Assembly (NCBI RefSeq): GCF_963678635.1 | Contig: NC_087068.1 | Span: forward strand, 3,162,001-3,226,000 | Reading direction: 5' to 3' | DNA length: 64,000 bases | DNA from: Symsagittifera roscoffensis | Lineage: Eukaryota; Xenacoelomorpha; Acoela; Convolutidae | In this document: one piece after another, positions 47,655-59,200 of the stretch | How positions within the stretch are numbered: the first letter of the stretch is position 1 | Layout of the letters: each line of letters starts with the position of its first letter | Made by a program: the position numbers and the translations under genes | Notes under the pieces: generated by a model | Database searches by the model: none | The model's input: the letters and a program-made list of their open reading frames with translations, nothing else | What the model was told of the DNA's origin: nothing

Positions 47655-48820
47655 TAACTTACTTTGATCAGATTACGCGTTTGAGAAAAACAGCTTTTGA
47701 AATTGAAGAACAAATATTGTTTGCTTTGTCACCTAAACGAAATAAGAGCCAAATAACTTCTATAAAACAAGAAAAACTGCTGTTAAAAATCCAATAAATT
47801 TTTTTGCTCTAAATTGCTGTCTCAGTGAAAAACAATCGGCTTCCTTATCAATGCTCCAAAATTTTTTCCAAAAGCAAGCCGATTTGGAGAAAGATGATTC
47901 TTATTATTGCAGTAGGATATGAATAATTTTTTTTCTGTAATCATCTCAAAATATTTTGACAAAATTGGAAAAACTGAGATTAGCTTGAAACGCAATAAGT
48001 TTTCAGGTCAACATTTTTATGTTGCGAAGTATTGTTTGCTGACTAATTTGATCTGGAAAACAGCTTTTGTTTGTAATTTTTGTAACAAAAAACTACTTAA
48101 TGATGATTTATAAGTGGCGACCTTGCTATTCCAAAACGGTTCGGACGAAGGAGCCAGAGAAGTCCTTTTTAATCCAAGCAAAGAGAAAATAGTTGGAAGG
48201 TGGTTAAATAAACTGAAATTTATTAAAGAGAAAAATCACCTAATTTAATTAATTTCAAAAATGAGCAGGTTTGCTTTTTTTGTGCATTTAAGACTTTATT
48301 TTAACAGTTTCTGACACTTTCGAAGTTGTTCGCTATTCTTTTGTTAACCTTAACTATGCTATTCTTTACTGACCATTTTCATTTTTTATTTGATGTTTGA
48401 ACTGGTTCTAAGTCAAATAGCTGCTTTTGAAACTTTTTTAAAAAATTCGCAAAAATTTAATTTGAAATAGATTTAGCTTCATGAAAAATTTAAAAACAAC
48501 ATCAACAACATATCTTAAGTGTAGTTTTTTCTAGACATTTTTTGTTTCAAAAATCATTTGAAGGAAAATAAAAACAGCGGTCTAACGTTGAATTGAAAAT
48601 TTTTTATTTGGAGCATGTTTTCGATAATAAAATAAAGCATTTTTTGAATTTGGTTACATAAAACTTGGTCTTTGGCAGAAACATGTTCAAAATTACAGTT
48701 GTGTCGTTGTTTGTTATACATTTCTTTCACAAAAACTTGGGAGTAGAATAAAGTGGAGCCTTTGTCTTTTATAACATATCGACTTCAGCTGCTATCGCCA
48801 TTGCTGATAGGGCGTGCCTT
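47655..48820. other. AT-rich intergenic sequence
   Basis: No gene or clear repeat was recognised. Short open frames (47612 to 47797 and 47919 to 48113) are low-complexity and lysine- or asparagine-rich, as expected of random AT-rich DNA. Confidence 0.4.
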
Positions 48821-49241
48821 CAGGGGCGGATCTAGGATTTTATCGAGGGGGGGGGGAGGGGTGGATTTTCAAAAAGAAATCGAGAATTTTGACGACCTTT
48901 TTTTTTCTTTAGGTCGACCAAATTGATTATTTGAGCTCTCCCAAAGCACTGTTTTGCCCCTATTTTTGAAAAAAAAAAAACAGTCAAAAAAGGCGTTTTT
49001 ATGCACTTTTTAGAACATTTTGACCAAAAAATTGCGTTTTTTCGGCGCGTGCTCCCCCCTCAAAATTAGTAAAAATCCCCCCTCAAAAATTAGTCAAAGG
49101 CGCCTTTAGAAAAATTTTAGGGTCGGTCGGCCAAAAGGGGATTTCTTAAAAAGTACCAAAGGGGGGACCCTTTGGGTAGGCAGGGTGTCGAATCCCTGTT
49201 GGGAAGAAGCGTCTGCCCCCCCCCCCCCAAATCCGCCCCTG
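48821..49241. mobile_element. hAT-like MITE with CAGGGGCGGATC ends, copy 1
   Basis: The left end CAGGGGCGGATCTAGGATTT is matched by AAATCCGCCCCTG at the right end. The flanking eight bases are CGTGCCTT and CGTGCCCT, seven of eight identical, consistent with the 8-bp target duplication of hAT elements. Inside are long G and C runs (up to 13 C at 49216 to 49228) and a piece, GAGCTCTCCCAAAGCA, shared in reverse orientation with copy 2. It has no coding capacity. Confidence 0.88.
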
Positions 49242-50073
49242 CGTGCCCTGAAACAATTTGTCTCCATACGGTCAAAATATATTGTCTACTATTTAGTTTT
49301 CTGATGATTTTTCCAAATCTTTAAGATAAGGTTCACCCATTTTAATTTTTTGAGATTTCGAAAATGATGCGAAATCAATCGACCCGACAAAATTTGGATA
49401 CAGAAATCTTTTATCTGTTTTAGGACTGTACCATCACTGGAGTTGCATGAAAAAACATTGATTGAAGTTGAGTTTTATTGTCAGGGTCTATAAATTGGAA
49501 GAACAATCAATTATAATCAATTAAAAATGGAATATAACACTATTATTTAAGAACAGCGTTGAAATGCATTACAAATCAATAACAAAGGATTACTTTTTAT
49601 TTGTCTAGATTATGACAAAGAAACTTCATTAACATTGATTTTTTTTCCACTTTTCAGTGGTGCGAAAATCAAAGCACCCAAAATAATTTGCACGTTTAAA
49701 ACTAAAGTTGGTTAGCTGCTGTTCGAATTCAATTTTTTCTGCGCAACTTCGATTTTTGTTACTTGTTTTATGTTACTCAATTTTGTTGCTTTCAATCATT
49801 TTCTTAAATAGTTAAGCAAAACCTTCCTTCAAGGGGATGGGAGGGGTAAAAATTGGAGTGTTAACAACCTTTTTATATTTTCATATATTTATGTAATTAC
49901 GTAATAATTTTGAGATGGAGCTGAAAACTGCAGTTTTTTTCTCAAAGACTTCTAAATATCTCCAAAATATTGTTTTCGAATGTTCAAAAAAATTACACAG
50001 AAGGATAATTTTGTTTGCAAGCATATATTAAGATATGTTTGTATGTAAGTATAAAGGTCTGTCTGTATGTATC
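49242..50073. other. AT-rich intergenic sequence
   Basis: No gene or repeat was recognised apart from a near-palindrome TTATGTAATTACGTAATAA near 49888. Confidence 0.4.
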
Positions 50074-50270
50074 TATGTATGTATGTATGTATGTATGTAT
50101 GTATGTATGTATGTATGTATGTATGTATGTATGTATGTATGTATGTATGTATGTATGTATGTATGTATGTATGTATGTATGTATGTATGTATGTATGTAT
50201 GTATGTATGTATGTATGTATGTATGTATGTATGTATGTATGTATGTATGTATGTATGTATGTATGTATGT
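50074..50270. repeat. GTAT tetranucleotide microsatellite, ~49 units
   Basis: TATG repeats without visible interruption for 197 bases and ends in GTACTATGTATATAC. Open frames through it on both strands encode only a periodic four-residue peptide and are not genes. Confidence 0.98.
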
Positions 50271-51952
50271 ACTATGTATATACTCATTCTGAGAACAAGC
50301 ACACGCTGAAATTTTCCAATTTTCAGTCCAATTTTTTCAAAAAAGGGCCCAACAATGGTTTTTGGATCTTTTATTTTTAAAAATAAAGTTTCTGGAGAAG
50401 AATACTTTCGTATTTATAATTTTGATTGTACTTATGAAAACATGTTTGAAACTACTAATTTTCACATGAATTCAGTGCCAAGAAAGTGCAACTTTTTGGA
50501 CAAAATCATCCATAATTGGCATCTTTGACCTGTAATTTAAAACAAAAATTTTGCGGGGTTGGTTTTTGAAGAGTTGGTTTTTGTGGGGTTAGCAGTGGCA
50601 AGGAATGGATGGTGAATCGTTGGTGGGCAAGGTGGAAAAAAGCAAACATTGGGGGGAATGTAATTGCTTTGCAATATAAGAAAGTTAAAGGTTTAAAAAT
50701 TGTACAGGCCGTACATTCGTTTTGCAAAGTTTCTGCATTGCTCATTTGATAAATCCAGAAATCTTGCAAAGTTTATTCTACAACGCAAAAAAATCAAAGT
50801 GGAAAAAATCCAATTTAATTGATTTTAAGTGGATCATAATTAATTTTAAATTTGATAAAAACGGATTGATATCGATTTTTATTCCATTTTGTTGTCTGAG
50901 GTTAGAAGGGAATCGATTATATTGTTAACCATTTAGACCAAAAAATTTCACTACAATAGGTTTATTTTCGTTTTTCTTAGATGCGGGTAAGTTAGGGTCC
51001 AGCGAATTTTTCTTTAAAAATTTTTTAAAAAGTAATTGGCTTTTAGCTTCGTTATTTTTATAAAATTTTTGATTTTTTTTTGCTTTAATCTCAAAGTGAA
51101 CGGAACAGAGTATGCTGCTTGCACAGCAATCTTGCGCGGTATCGAGTTAGCTTTCAAAGAAGGATGATTTTTCAGGGTTATAGCTTCTGCCATAACAAGG
51201 CAGTGCCGTCTCCAGGAACTGATTGCCATCGTGAGTGGTTGGATATCTTTTGGCAACTGGGGCCACCCTTTTAGACAGTTTTAAGGCTTAGTCAGTCAAC
51301 ACAGGATGTCATAAAAGAAACCAAAGGGCATCATCTGGAGAAAGAAATGATTTTATTGCACCTTCCTTACTCGTGTAAACCCATCTCTGGTTTCAACGCA
51401 ATTTACCCACACAACTTTTTGGGATGAAATATCTCAAGCAAGATCTACTTAACAATCCTCCTCCCCCCATAGTATCTATATAAGAATCTCCACCCCTTAA
51501 ACTAATACAGTAAATTAGCAATAGAGAGTTCTCATGAGATTTTTAATTTTGCTGCATTATGATTGGTCGAATATTCGACTAATGTAATTTACTTAACAAT
51601 ACCCCCCTTTTCTTGAAGGGGGGAGAGATCGTTGAGAAGATCCCAAAAAATGCCTAATCGCGCCAAAACCTTTCAAAGACCAATTTTTAAAACTCGGGTC
51701 TATTTCTTCTTTATAAAAAAGAGTTAAATAGAAGGTTAAATAGTGATTGCAGCAGACAAAGGTGTCAAACAACATCTAATCATGAGTACAGCAATACAAT
51801 ATATTCAGTTCAATTGCATTAATTAATCAAATATCAAATAATGTCAAATGGAGCATTTGTGTTGGAAAATAAGGCAAACTGTAACTGACTGCATCAAAGC
51901 AAAACTGTTCTTCTATTGGCAGAAAAGTATAAATAGATAATTTAATTTGAAC
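50271..51952. other. AT-rich intergenic sequence with one C/G hairpin
   Basis: No gene was recognised. A short hairpin, CCCCCCTTTTCTTGAAGGGGGG in type, lies at 51602 to 51623 and may be part of a repeat, since a similar arrangement (CCCCTCTTCTGCAATAGGGG, then AACAAGATCC) occurs near 55849. Open frames such as 50506 to 50769 and 51014 to 51256 lack recognisable motifs. Confidence 0.4.
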
Positions 51953-52020
51953 CAGGGTCGGATCTAGAATTTTTTCGATGATGGGGTATGGGTTATTTGG
52001 GTTGGGGGGACTTTTACTAA
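51953..52020. mobile_element. hAT-like MITE fragment, copy 3
   Basis: CAGGGTCGGATCTAGAATTT followed by TTTCGATGATGGGG matches the left end of copy 1 (CAGGGGCGGATCTAGGATTT, TATCGAGGGG). Similarity fades by about 52020 and no right end is found, so this is a truncated copy. Confidence 0.7.
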
Positions 52021-53021
52021 AGTACAAACGTTTCATTGACCATTCTTAAGTTTTTGTTCTACCGAAAACATATGTACTTACATACTTTTGGGTAAAAAAG
52101 AGATCAATTTTTAAAAGCAACCCGTTTTTTCGTAACTCCATCCTGATTTGAACCTAAAACAGACTTCCAATTATCAACAGAAATTATCAATACCTCCAAA
52201 CTTTATTGGAAAATAATAGTTTGATTGGCTGTCTGTGCAAGTTTTGAAGGTTTATTTTAAGATGCGAGTATCTTTTACAAAAAATAACATCTAGTAACCT
52301 CTAGATTATTTTTATGCATTTATGATGAATTTGTGAAAATAGATAATTGAAACTCGCAATGTGTGAAATATCAAAGTTCAAAAAGTATATAAAACTAGGA
52401 AATCTACAGAATTTTGTGATTAAAGTTTCAAGGCTATATGGACTGAGATATCAAAATTTCAACACTCCAAAATACTAAATTTTGGTCTTATTGAAATTTT
52501 TGAAAACCTGTAAATTTTAAGAAATCTAGATATGTGAGCCTCATATTTGTAAATATTCAAGCTCACAATCTCATAAAGCCCAATTAATCTGAAAAAATTA
52601 ATTGCCATTTAAGTTGCTTTATGAAACTTTAAACTGCGGTTTGAGCAGAGTAAAACTAGATTACAGCGCATACTGGCTCTTAATTTATGAGTCATGGTGT
52701 CTTTTTGAGTAACATGTAGCTTATTGGCACTTGAATTGCTTAGAAATTGGAGCGCTTAATTTACAAAAAATAGCTTTCAGAGTTTGTTATGGAACTTTTG
52801 ATTGAAGGCTTCATTTTATGCAGCTCCTCGCGCATAGCAGAGATCCGATGGCTCCTGGACGATTGATAGGTATCCCAAAAGATGCAATTGAAAGTAACGT
52901 CATAAAGAGTTTTTTGAATTTTTGACAGAGATCTCGTTGATCTGGGACGTTCGACTGAGAAGGGTTCTGTGACTACTGGACGTATACTGGGATCTGAGGC
53001 GTACAAAAGTGAGTTGCTAAC
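52021..53021 (-). other. Probable 3' untranslated region and flank of SNAP-25
   Basis: It follows the SNAP-25 stop codon in the gene's direction. The minus-strand frame 52761 to 53006 just after the stop has no recognisable domain and is probably untranslated. Candidate AATAAA signals on the minus strand lie at 52251 to 52256 and 52202 to 52207. The transcript end cannot be fixed from sequence alone. Confidence 0.4.
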
Positions 53022-53232
53022 TTATTTGCCGAGTATCTTAGTGGCGCGTTTGTTTGCCTCTCCGATCCTCTGTTCGTTGGAGTTGGCCTTGTTCTTGATC
53101 CTGTCCAGCTGTCTGTTCTGGTTGTCGATCTCGTTGCCCATGTCGTTTGCCATGTGCTTCAAATTGGTCACTATATTCGACACTTCGTTTATGTTTTCTT
53201 CCATTTCATCTTCTCGGTCGTCCTCCGTAACC
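53022..53232 (-). CDS. SNAP25: SNAP-25 final coding exon (second SNARE motif)
   Basis: The exon starts after a TATTTTTAG acceptor, completes an arginine codon begun in the previous exon, and ends with TAA at 53022 to 53024. It encodes [17 protein letters not shown] and then the Qc SNARE helix through [15 protein letters not shown] to ATKILGK. Asp-Arg-Glu-Asp-Glu-Met and the zero-layer glutamine are family hallmarks. The exon covers what I recall as two exons in vertebrate SNAP25. Confidence 0.95.
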
Positions 53233-56200
53233 CTAAAAATAATTGAAAGTGTTGTGATCTGATTTATCTGAAATTATTATTTAATCATGCGTGTTAACGA
53301 GTCATTTCTGACCTTGGCGTTTGGTTGTTCCGATGGACTACATATGATCATTCTTAACGTTTTAATTTTGAATCTTAGTTACTTCTTAACTTGTGATACA
53401 TTTTCTTTGTTTTTAGTGCTTTAGACAGTTTTACTTGTAAGCAAAGCAGCGGCGGATTTATGAGGGGCGAGGGGGCGGACAGTTTCTCCTCAGGATTCGA
53501 CCCCCTGCCGACCCAAAGCCCGCTCCCTTTCCACCATTTCGAGATAACCATTTTGGCTGACAGACCTCAAAATTTTTGACCAAAACAGGTTCTTTTTAGT
53601 GCTTTGGAAGAGCTCAGAAAATGAATTTAGTCAACCTAAGAAAAAGTCGACAAAATTGTCGATAACTTTTTGAACATCCCCCCTTTGAGAAATCCTATAT
53701 CCGCCCCTGAATCAAAGTAACGTTTTGTAAGAATTGATCACAAAATGGATTTTAAAAATTTGTTTACCGAGTAGAATTTTCTATATTAAAAAAAAGTTAA
53801 TACAAAATTTGACTGTCCAAAGGTAGGCCTGTTAAGGCTAAGACCCACTGATAGCTTCTGCGATTCGCACAAACCACACCTAATTACTAGTTGAGGTTCC
53901 TGCGAGGATGTGAATGAAAAGCATTTTAGTAACATTACAGAAATTTCGTAAAATAGCTAAAAGCAAATTGTTTAACTGTCAAATTTGCGAAAATTTTTAA
54001 ACAAATTGTAGTTTTTTGTACATACAACCTCCTTTCTGCGATTTTTTTTTAAATCAGGCTCATTAGAAAGAACCGGGATGGTAGAATGAATGACTAATAC
54101 CATCATCAACTATGGTAAGAAAGTGGTCTTTTCAGAAGCACTTAATCACTTTGTCTTACAATCCCTGTATTTTTCATCACTTAAAAAATACTTTTTTAAA
54201 TGTCAAACTCAAACAAGAGTAAATTTCCTTGAAACTTTAATTTGATCTCAATGAGCGTCATTTGAATCTTCCTCTGTTTTTTTGTTTCCATTAAAAGCGG
54301 ATATACTTTGTACTTTCAATCGATCAACTAAGCGTCTTAAAAGATTGCATCTTAAAAGAGTTCGAATGCATCTTAAAATATTCTCCGTGGCTCCAAAATT
54401 TAATCACTTTTATTTTTTACACAAGTAAGATAGCGAGCGATGGTATTTCCTTTGATTCTATGTGGGAATATAAACGATCCCATTAAAATGTCCCAGAAGT
54501 GCCGTATAATTCATCCTCGGTTATCTTTGATAGTTGTTGAAATACTGGTGACGTCAAATTCTTCTTTTTAAAACGTGCTTTGAACACAACTTCCACTCAT
54601 CGCCATGCGAACAAAACCGGGAAATTTTGATTAAAATTAAAGCTGACAGTAATTTATTATGTCTAAATCGGGACGATAATCGGGGACGAAGCGGATATGA
54701 AAAGAATTTTTTAAGCTGTGCTTCTTTAATTAAGTAAAAAAAGTTATCTATTTAAGTCAGAGCACGTAACAAGTTAGAAAATATTAAGTGAAGATAAATT
54801 GGTTTCAAAAGTGATTATAAAAACAGAGGGCTTTGTTAATTTTAATGAGCGGTTTTCTTCAGTTTTAAGTGAATCAAAAAATATCTATTTTTATCAGAGC
54901 ATATGTCAAGTTTAAAAATATAAAATGAAGATGAACCGCTTTCAAAAAATTATTTTAAATTTTCAATTTTTCTTTTCAGTTTTAGAAAAAAATTTAAAAA
55001 ACTTATGATTGTGTGACCAGCAAAAAAATTGTAGATTGCGCAATCAGCGTTAGACCTCTTTTACATTCTTTGTAGACCTTTTTTTAGTGCTTTGAAGTTC
55101 CCCGTAAATCCCTCTTGAGCTATCGCTCAGCAAAAACGCAAAGAAGGGTTTTGAAAAGTTTGCGCATGAACTCAGAAAGGTCATACCACTGCAAAACAAA
55201 AAAATAAGAGTTTTTAAAATTAAAATTTGAATGTTTGATAAAAACTAGAGAAGCAAAAACTTAGACCAGTTTACCGGCTAATTAACCAAATTGGATAAGA
55301 CAAAGCAGAAAATTAATCAAAAACTTAGCATGCGTTTTAAGGAAAACTTTTATCCGATCATCGACAGCATATGGCTAATTTGAAACTAGGCCAAAATTTC
55401 TACTCTCACTGTACTTTGCAAAAAAAGGTGAAATAAAAGTAAAACAAATTTTTTTCAGAGAACTTTTTCAGATTATTATTGAAAAAAACTGGTGTTTTTG
55501 CCGAAGCAAGGGAGAGATTCATCCCCGCTCTGAATTAGCTTGAAACGCAAAGATATTGTGACCGTTTTTTGTGAATACCAGGAGATTATGTTTCAAAATC
55601 TAGAAGACTTCGATAAGAGACGACAGTTCAACTTGTAAGGACGCGTCTGTGCTGTACCTGAAACTATTTTAAGAAAATCACACAAAACAGTGTAAATGCC
55701 AACACTACGTGTTCTAAGAAACAATTTTTCTATATTATGGATCATGTCAACTCTTGCCCCGCTATGACCTCTATTAAAGATATGCCACCCCTATAAACAA
55801 CTAATTCAACGGATAACCTTATTTGGAATTTGTAACTTTTTACGAATTCCCCTCTTCTGCAATAGGGGGGGGGGGGGGGGGGGATTAACAAGATCCTATA
55901 TTATCTCTTCCTCTCTATCTATCTCTTTTCTGTGTGGGCTTTTTCTCACCTGGCGACAAATTTTCCCCCTATGGTGGGTCCGTCCATTGGTACCCCCGGC
56001 TGTGCCCCCACCACTGGCCCGTCCTGGCCTTTCTTGCTCCAGATCTTCTTGTCCTGCTCCTCGTTCGGGTTGTGCACTCTGTTAAAAAAAAACATAAAAA
56101 TCTTTCATTCGCGAAAAAATGATTGAATTAATTAAAACGTAACCAACAGACAGTTGGAAAGAGTCAATAAAAATACCTCAGCAGGAAAAAAATACTGTCA

Positions 56201-59200
56201 TGTTTTTTTTTCAAGTATGATATTTAGAAATTCAAGGAAAAAAATAGATGGCCTTGAAGCGCTTTGAATCTCCAAAACAATTATCTTTGATACTATTTAG
56301 AGAAAATTAACCCAATTTGAGAAAACTGGATCATAAGAAAAATTTCGCTGGGAAATCTGAGAATTGTATCATGCTTTTCGTGACTTTAGCACCTTTGCTG
56401 TTCGATAGTGAACTTTGCCTTCATTTTAACAAAAGAAATAAACAGAATGAAAAAAATCAAGTCACACCGCGATAATTAAATTTGAGCCTGAACAAATTTT
56501 TAGACTTTTGCTGAAACAAAAGAAAAAAATAACACGACCTATAAAAATTTGACCTACATTCACCGACTCTTAATAAAACGACTAAGATGAAACCAGAAGA
56601 TCCAAAAAATTAATTTTGTTTTAAGCATTGGATAATCAAAACTCTTTTGAGTTTAAGTCTCATCAAAGTTCGAACATTTTCTGTACTTATTATCAATTTT
56701 TACTGATTTTGGCTATAAGTTCAAGAAGCTACTTGAGACGACCATTAATGCATAAAAAGAATAAACAACATATGAACAGATCTGTTCTCCACAAAGAACC
56801 TCTTCTGTGGGCCCAATTAAGACCTAGAAGCAATTTAATTTTGGTATGTAATTTCCTCGGCTGGGGAAGGAACTAAGGGCGAGGCAAGTGGTAGCTAACT
56901 TGAACATTCAAACTTTTTTGAGGTGACGTTTCTATGAAAAAAAAAAATTGTGTCAAACAGTATAACACCTACTAACTTCTTGGTTGCTGTTCCGATTTCC
57001 GAAGAAAGGATGGAATATTAGTGCTCGGTGTGGTTTTTTTCTTCGGACAAACTTCAACTTTTTAACAAGCCACTTTTGAACGGTGTTTTTATATCATCTG
57101 AAAGGTATCATCGTCTTTTTTTAAATTCTTTTTTTCCCGAGTTTTGAAGAAATTGCGAATTATTTATGCTTGAGGTGGTTTTTTTTCAGTCAACATTTTA
57201 CCTATGCCTTTAGACAAACTTTTCTTACACCATCTCGAAAAAATTGCAGAAACAGCGTAAAGCAAAATTTTTCACCGGTAAATAGTTTTTGTAAAAATAT
57301 GGTAGCTTGAAAATTGCTAATTATGCCAATTTGGGATAAATAACACACGATCTTTTGCGTTCTTACAACACACGTAAGCGGTAAACGAAATCGTTTCTAA
57401 CTGAATTGATGCAAGTTGTTTGGTCGGATAATTTAGATACAATGAATACACCCTTTGATCTTTACATAGCGTGTATGGGATAAATTGCAGAAAAAAAGGG
57501 AAAAAAAACTTTATTTTTTGTCTTACTTTTGGTTACATTTATCAATGTTTTGAACAAATCAATTTTTAGCAATGTTTATCATTGTATTTTGCGTCTCGTA
57601 AAATAATAATACGAAAATTATGCTAACAATAACTCAGTTTGAAGCAATTTAATCTTACGCGTGCTATGAGAACTCGTGGTATAAGAACTTAATATATCGC
57701 GCTTTAATTATTTCTTATTGGTCAATTTAGCAATTTTCAAACCCCCATAACTTTTGTTAAAAAAATAATCACAGTAAAAAATTTTTTTTTCAAACTTGAG
57801 CCCACGACAGCGAGACCGCGATATCTTTCATTGGGTGTATAAGCACCACCCGAAGCATAAATAATCTGCCATTTTCTTCTGAATCGGAATAATCACATCA
57901 ATTTGAATTTTAAATAGCCAGTAAAAATATATATTTTCGAAAAAAAAATCTTTAAAAAATTACAATTTTGAATTTTCTTAACAAAATGAATTATTGATCA
58001 GAATTTAACGAGCAGTCGGAAAATCCAGGCGCAGTCATGACACGAACAATCATGATTCAATTCGAGTTTGATCAATAGTTATTTTAATTCAGAGCCCGAT
58101 CGGAACGAAAACTCAACAAGAATACGTAACGGTACACTACTAAAAGTATATATTACGACATACTTACGTATTATAGCTATGTTACCAATGAGTATCTAAG
58201 AGTGACTTACTTGTCCCATGGACAGGTGAACAGACCGCAGCACTTGTTCAGGTCAGTCAGGTTCTTCTCCGCCTCCTTCATGTCCGCGTGGATAGTCGTC
58301 AGACCCTCCTCTATGTTGTCCAGCTGCTCTGAACAAAGACACAAACAACCAAGTTAGTATGACCGGGACTGTTTTAAAGTATCATTAAAAAAACCTCTTT
58401 GAACGATAGATCCTAACTTTTTGGCCCCAATAATCGCTAACTCTGAGAGGAGCGCTCCGGAAAATGGCAAATGTAATTCAAACTTTGTCATGTGCACGAA
58501 AATGTTTTTCTTTGGCGTGTCTTTGTAAAAATGTTTTGTGCTCGACCCGAGTGCAAAAAAATTGACATCAAAAACAAAAAAGTCGACAAAACTTTTTGGA
58601 AATCCGCCTCATTTACTTCACAAAAAATTTAAGATGCGCACTTGAGTTGGACACTTATGGCAAGAACTTTACAAAAAAGAGCTTCTCAAAATAAAACTTT
58701 TCGGAAACGATTCGCGGCTCAGAAATCTATAGAAACATATTTTTTTTTGGGGGGGGGGGGGGAGCGAATAAATATGTCAACAATGCCATAAATCCCCCCT
58801 GGTATTCTGCATGGCCTACCTCCTTGGTCATCGAGGTTCACTAGTGTGTTGATTGCAGCACCTTTGCTCTGAAACAATCAAATACTCAAATACCTTTGCT
58901 CTGAAACAATCAAACACCTTTTTTTCATATAAAATTTGCAATTTCTTTACGCCTGATCTTTTTTTGATTAATTATTCCGTTAAATAATTTATAAACCAGC
59001 ATGGCAAATTTAGTTCAAAAATGCTCCTCGGCATTGGAAAAGGAATGGCCAAACTTTTTCGCTTATGAAAATTTAATTTCGCCAAAACTTTCACCTACGA
59101 GAATTTTTATACCTTATTCCACGTCTCCTGGGATATTACCCAGTCTAAATATTCTATCTTACTCTTGCCATCAGTTATTAAAAAAGTCGTAAAAAATTGT

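Larger units (their letters stand above)
53233..55949 (-). other. SNAP-25 intron before the final exon
   Basis: A GTGAGA donor and a TTTTTAG acceptor bound 2717 bases. It contains hAT-like MITE copy 2 (53447 to 53709), a diverged tandem duplication at 54721 to 54960, and an 18-G run near 55866. No other gene is seen inside it. Confidence 0.85.

Noticed and set aside
49180-49200. tRNA B-box-like GTGTCGAATCCCTG
   Set aside because: No A-box or cloverleaf nearby; it lies inside a hAT-like MITE.
50015-50380. Tyrosine/methionine/cysteine-repeat proteins
   Set aside because: They are translations of the GTAT microsatellite.
52761-53006. 81-codon minus-strand frame after SNAP-25
   Set aside because: It lies just downstream of the SNAP-25 stop, has no domain, and is best explained as 3' untranslated sequence.
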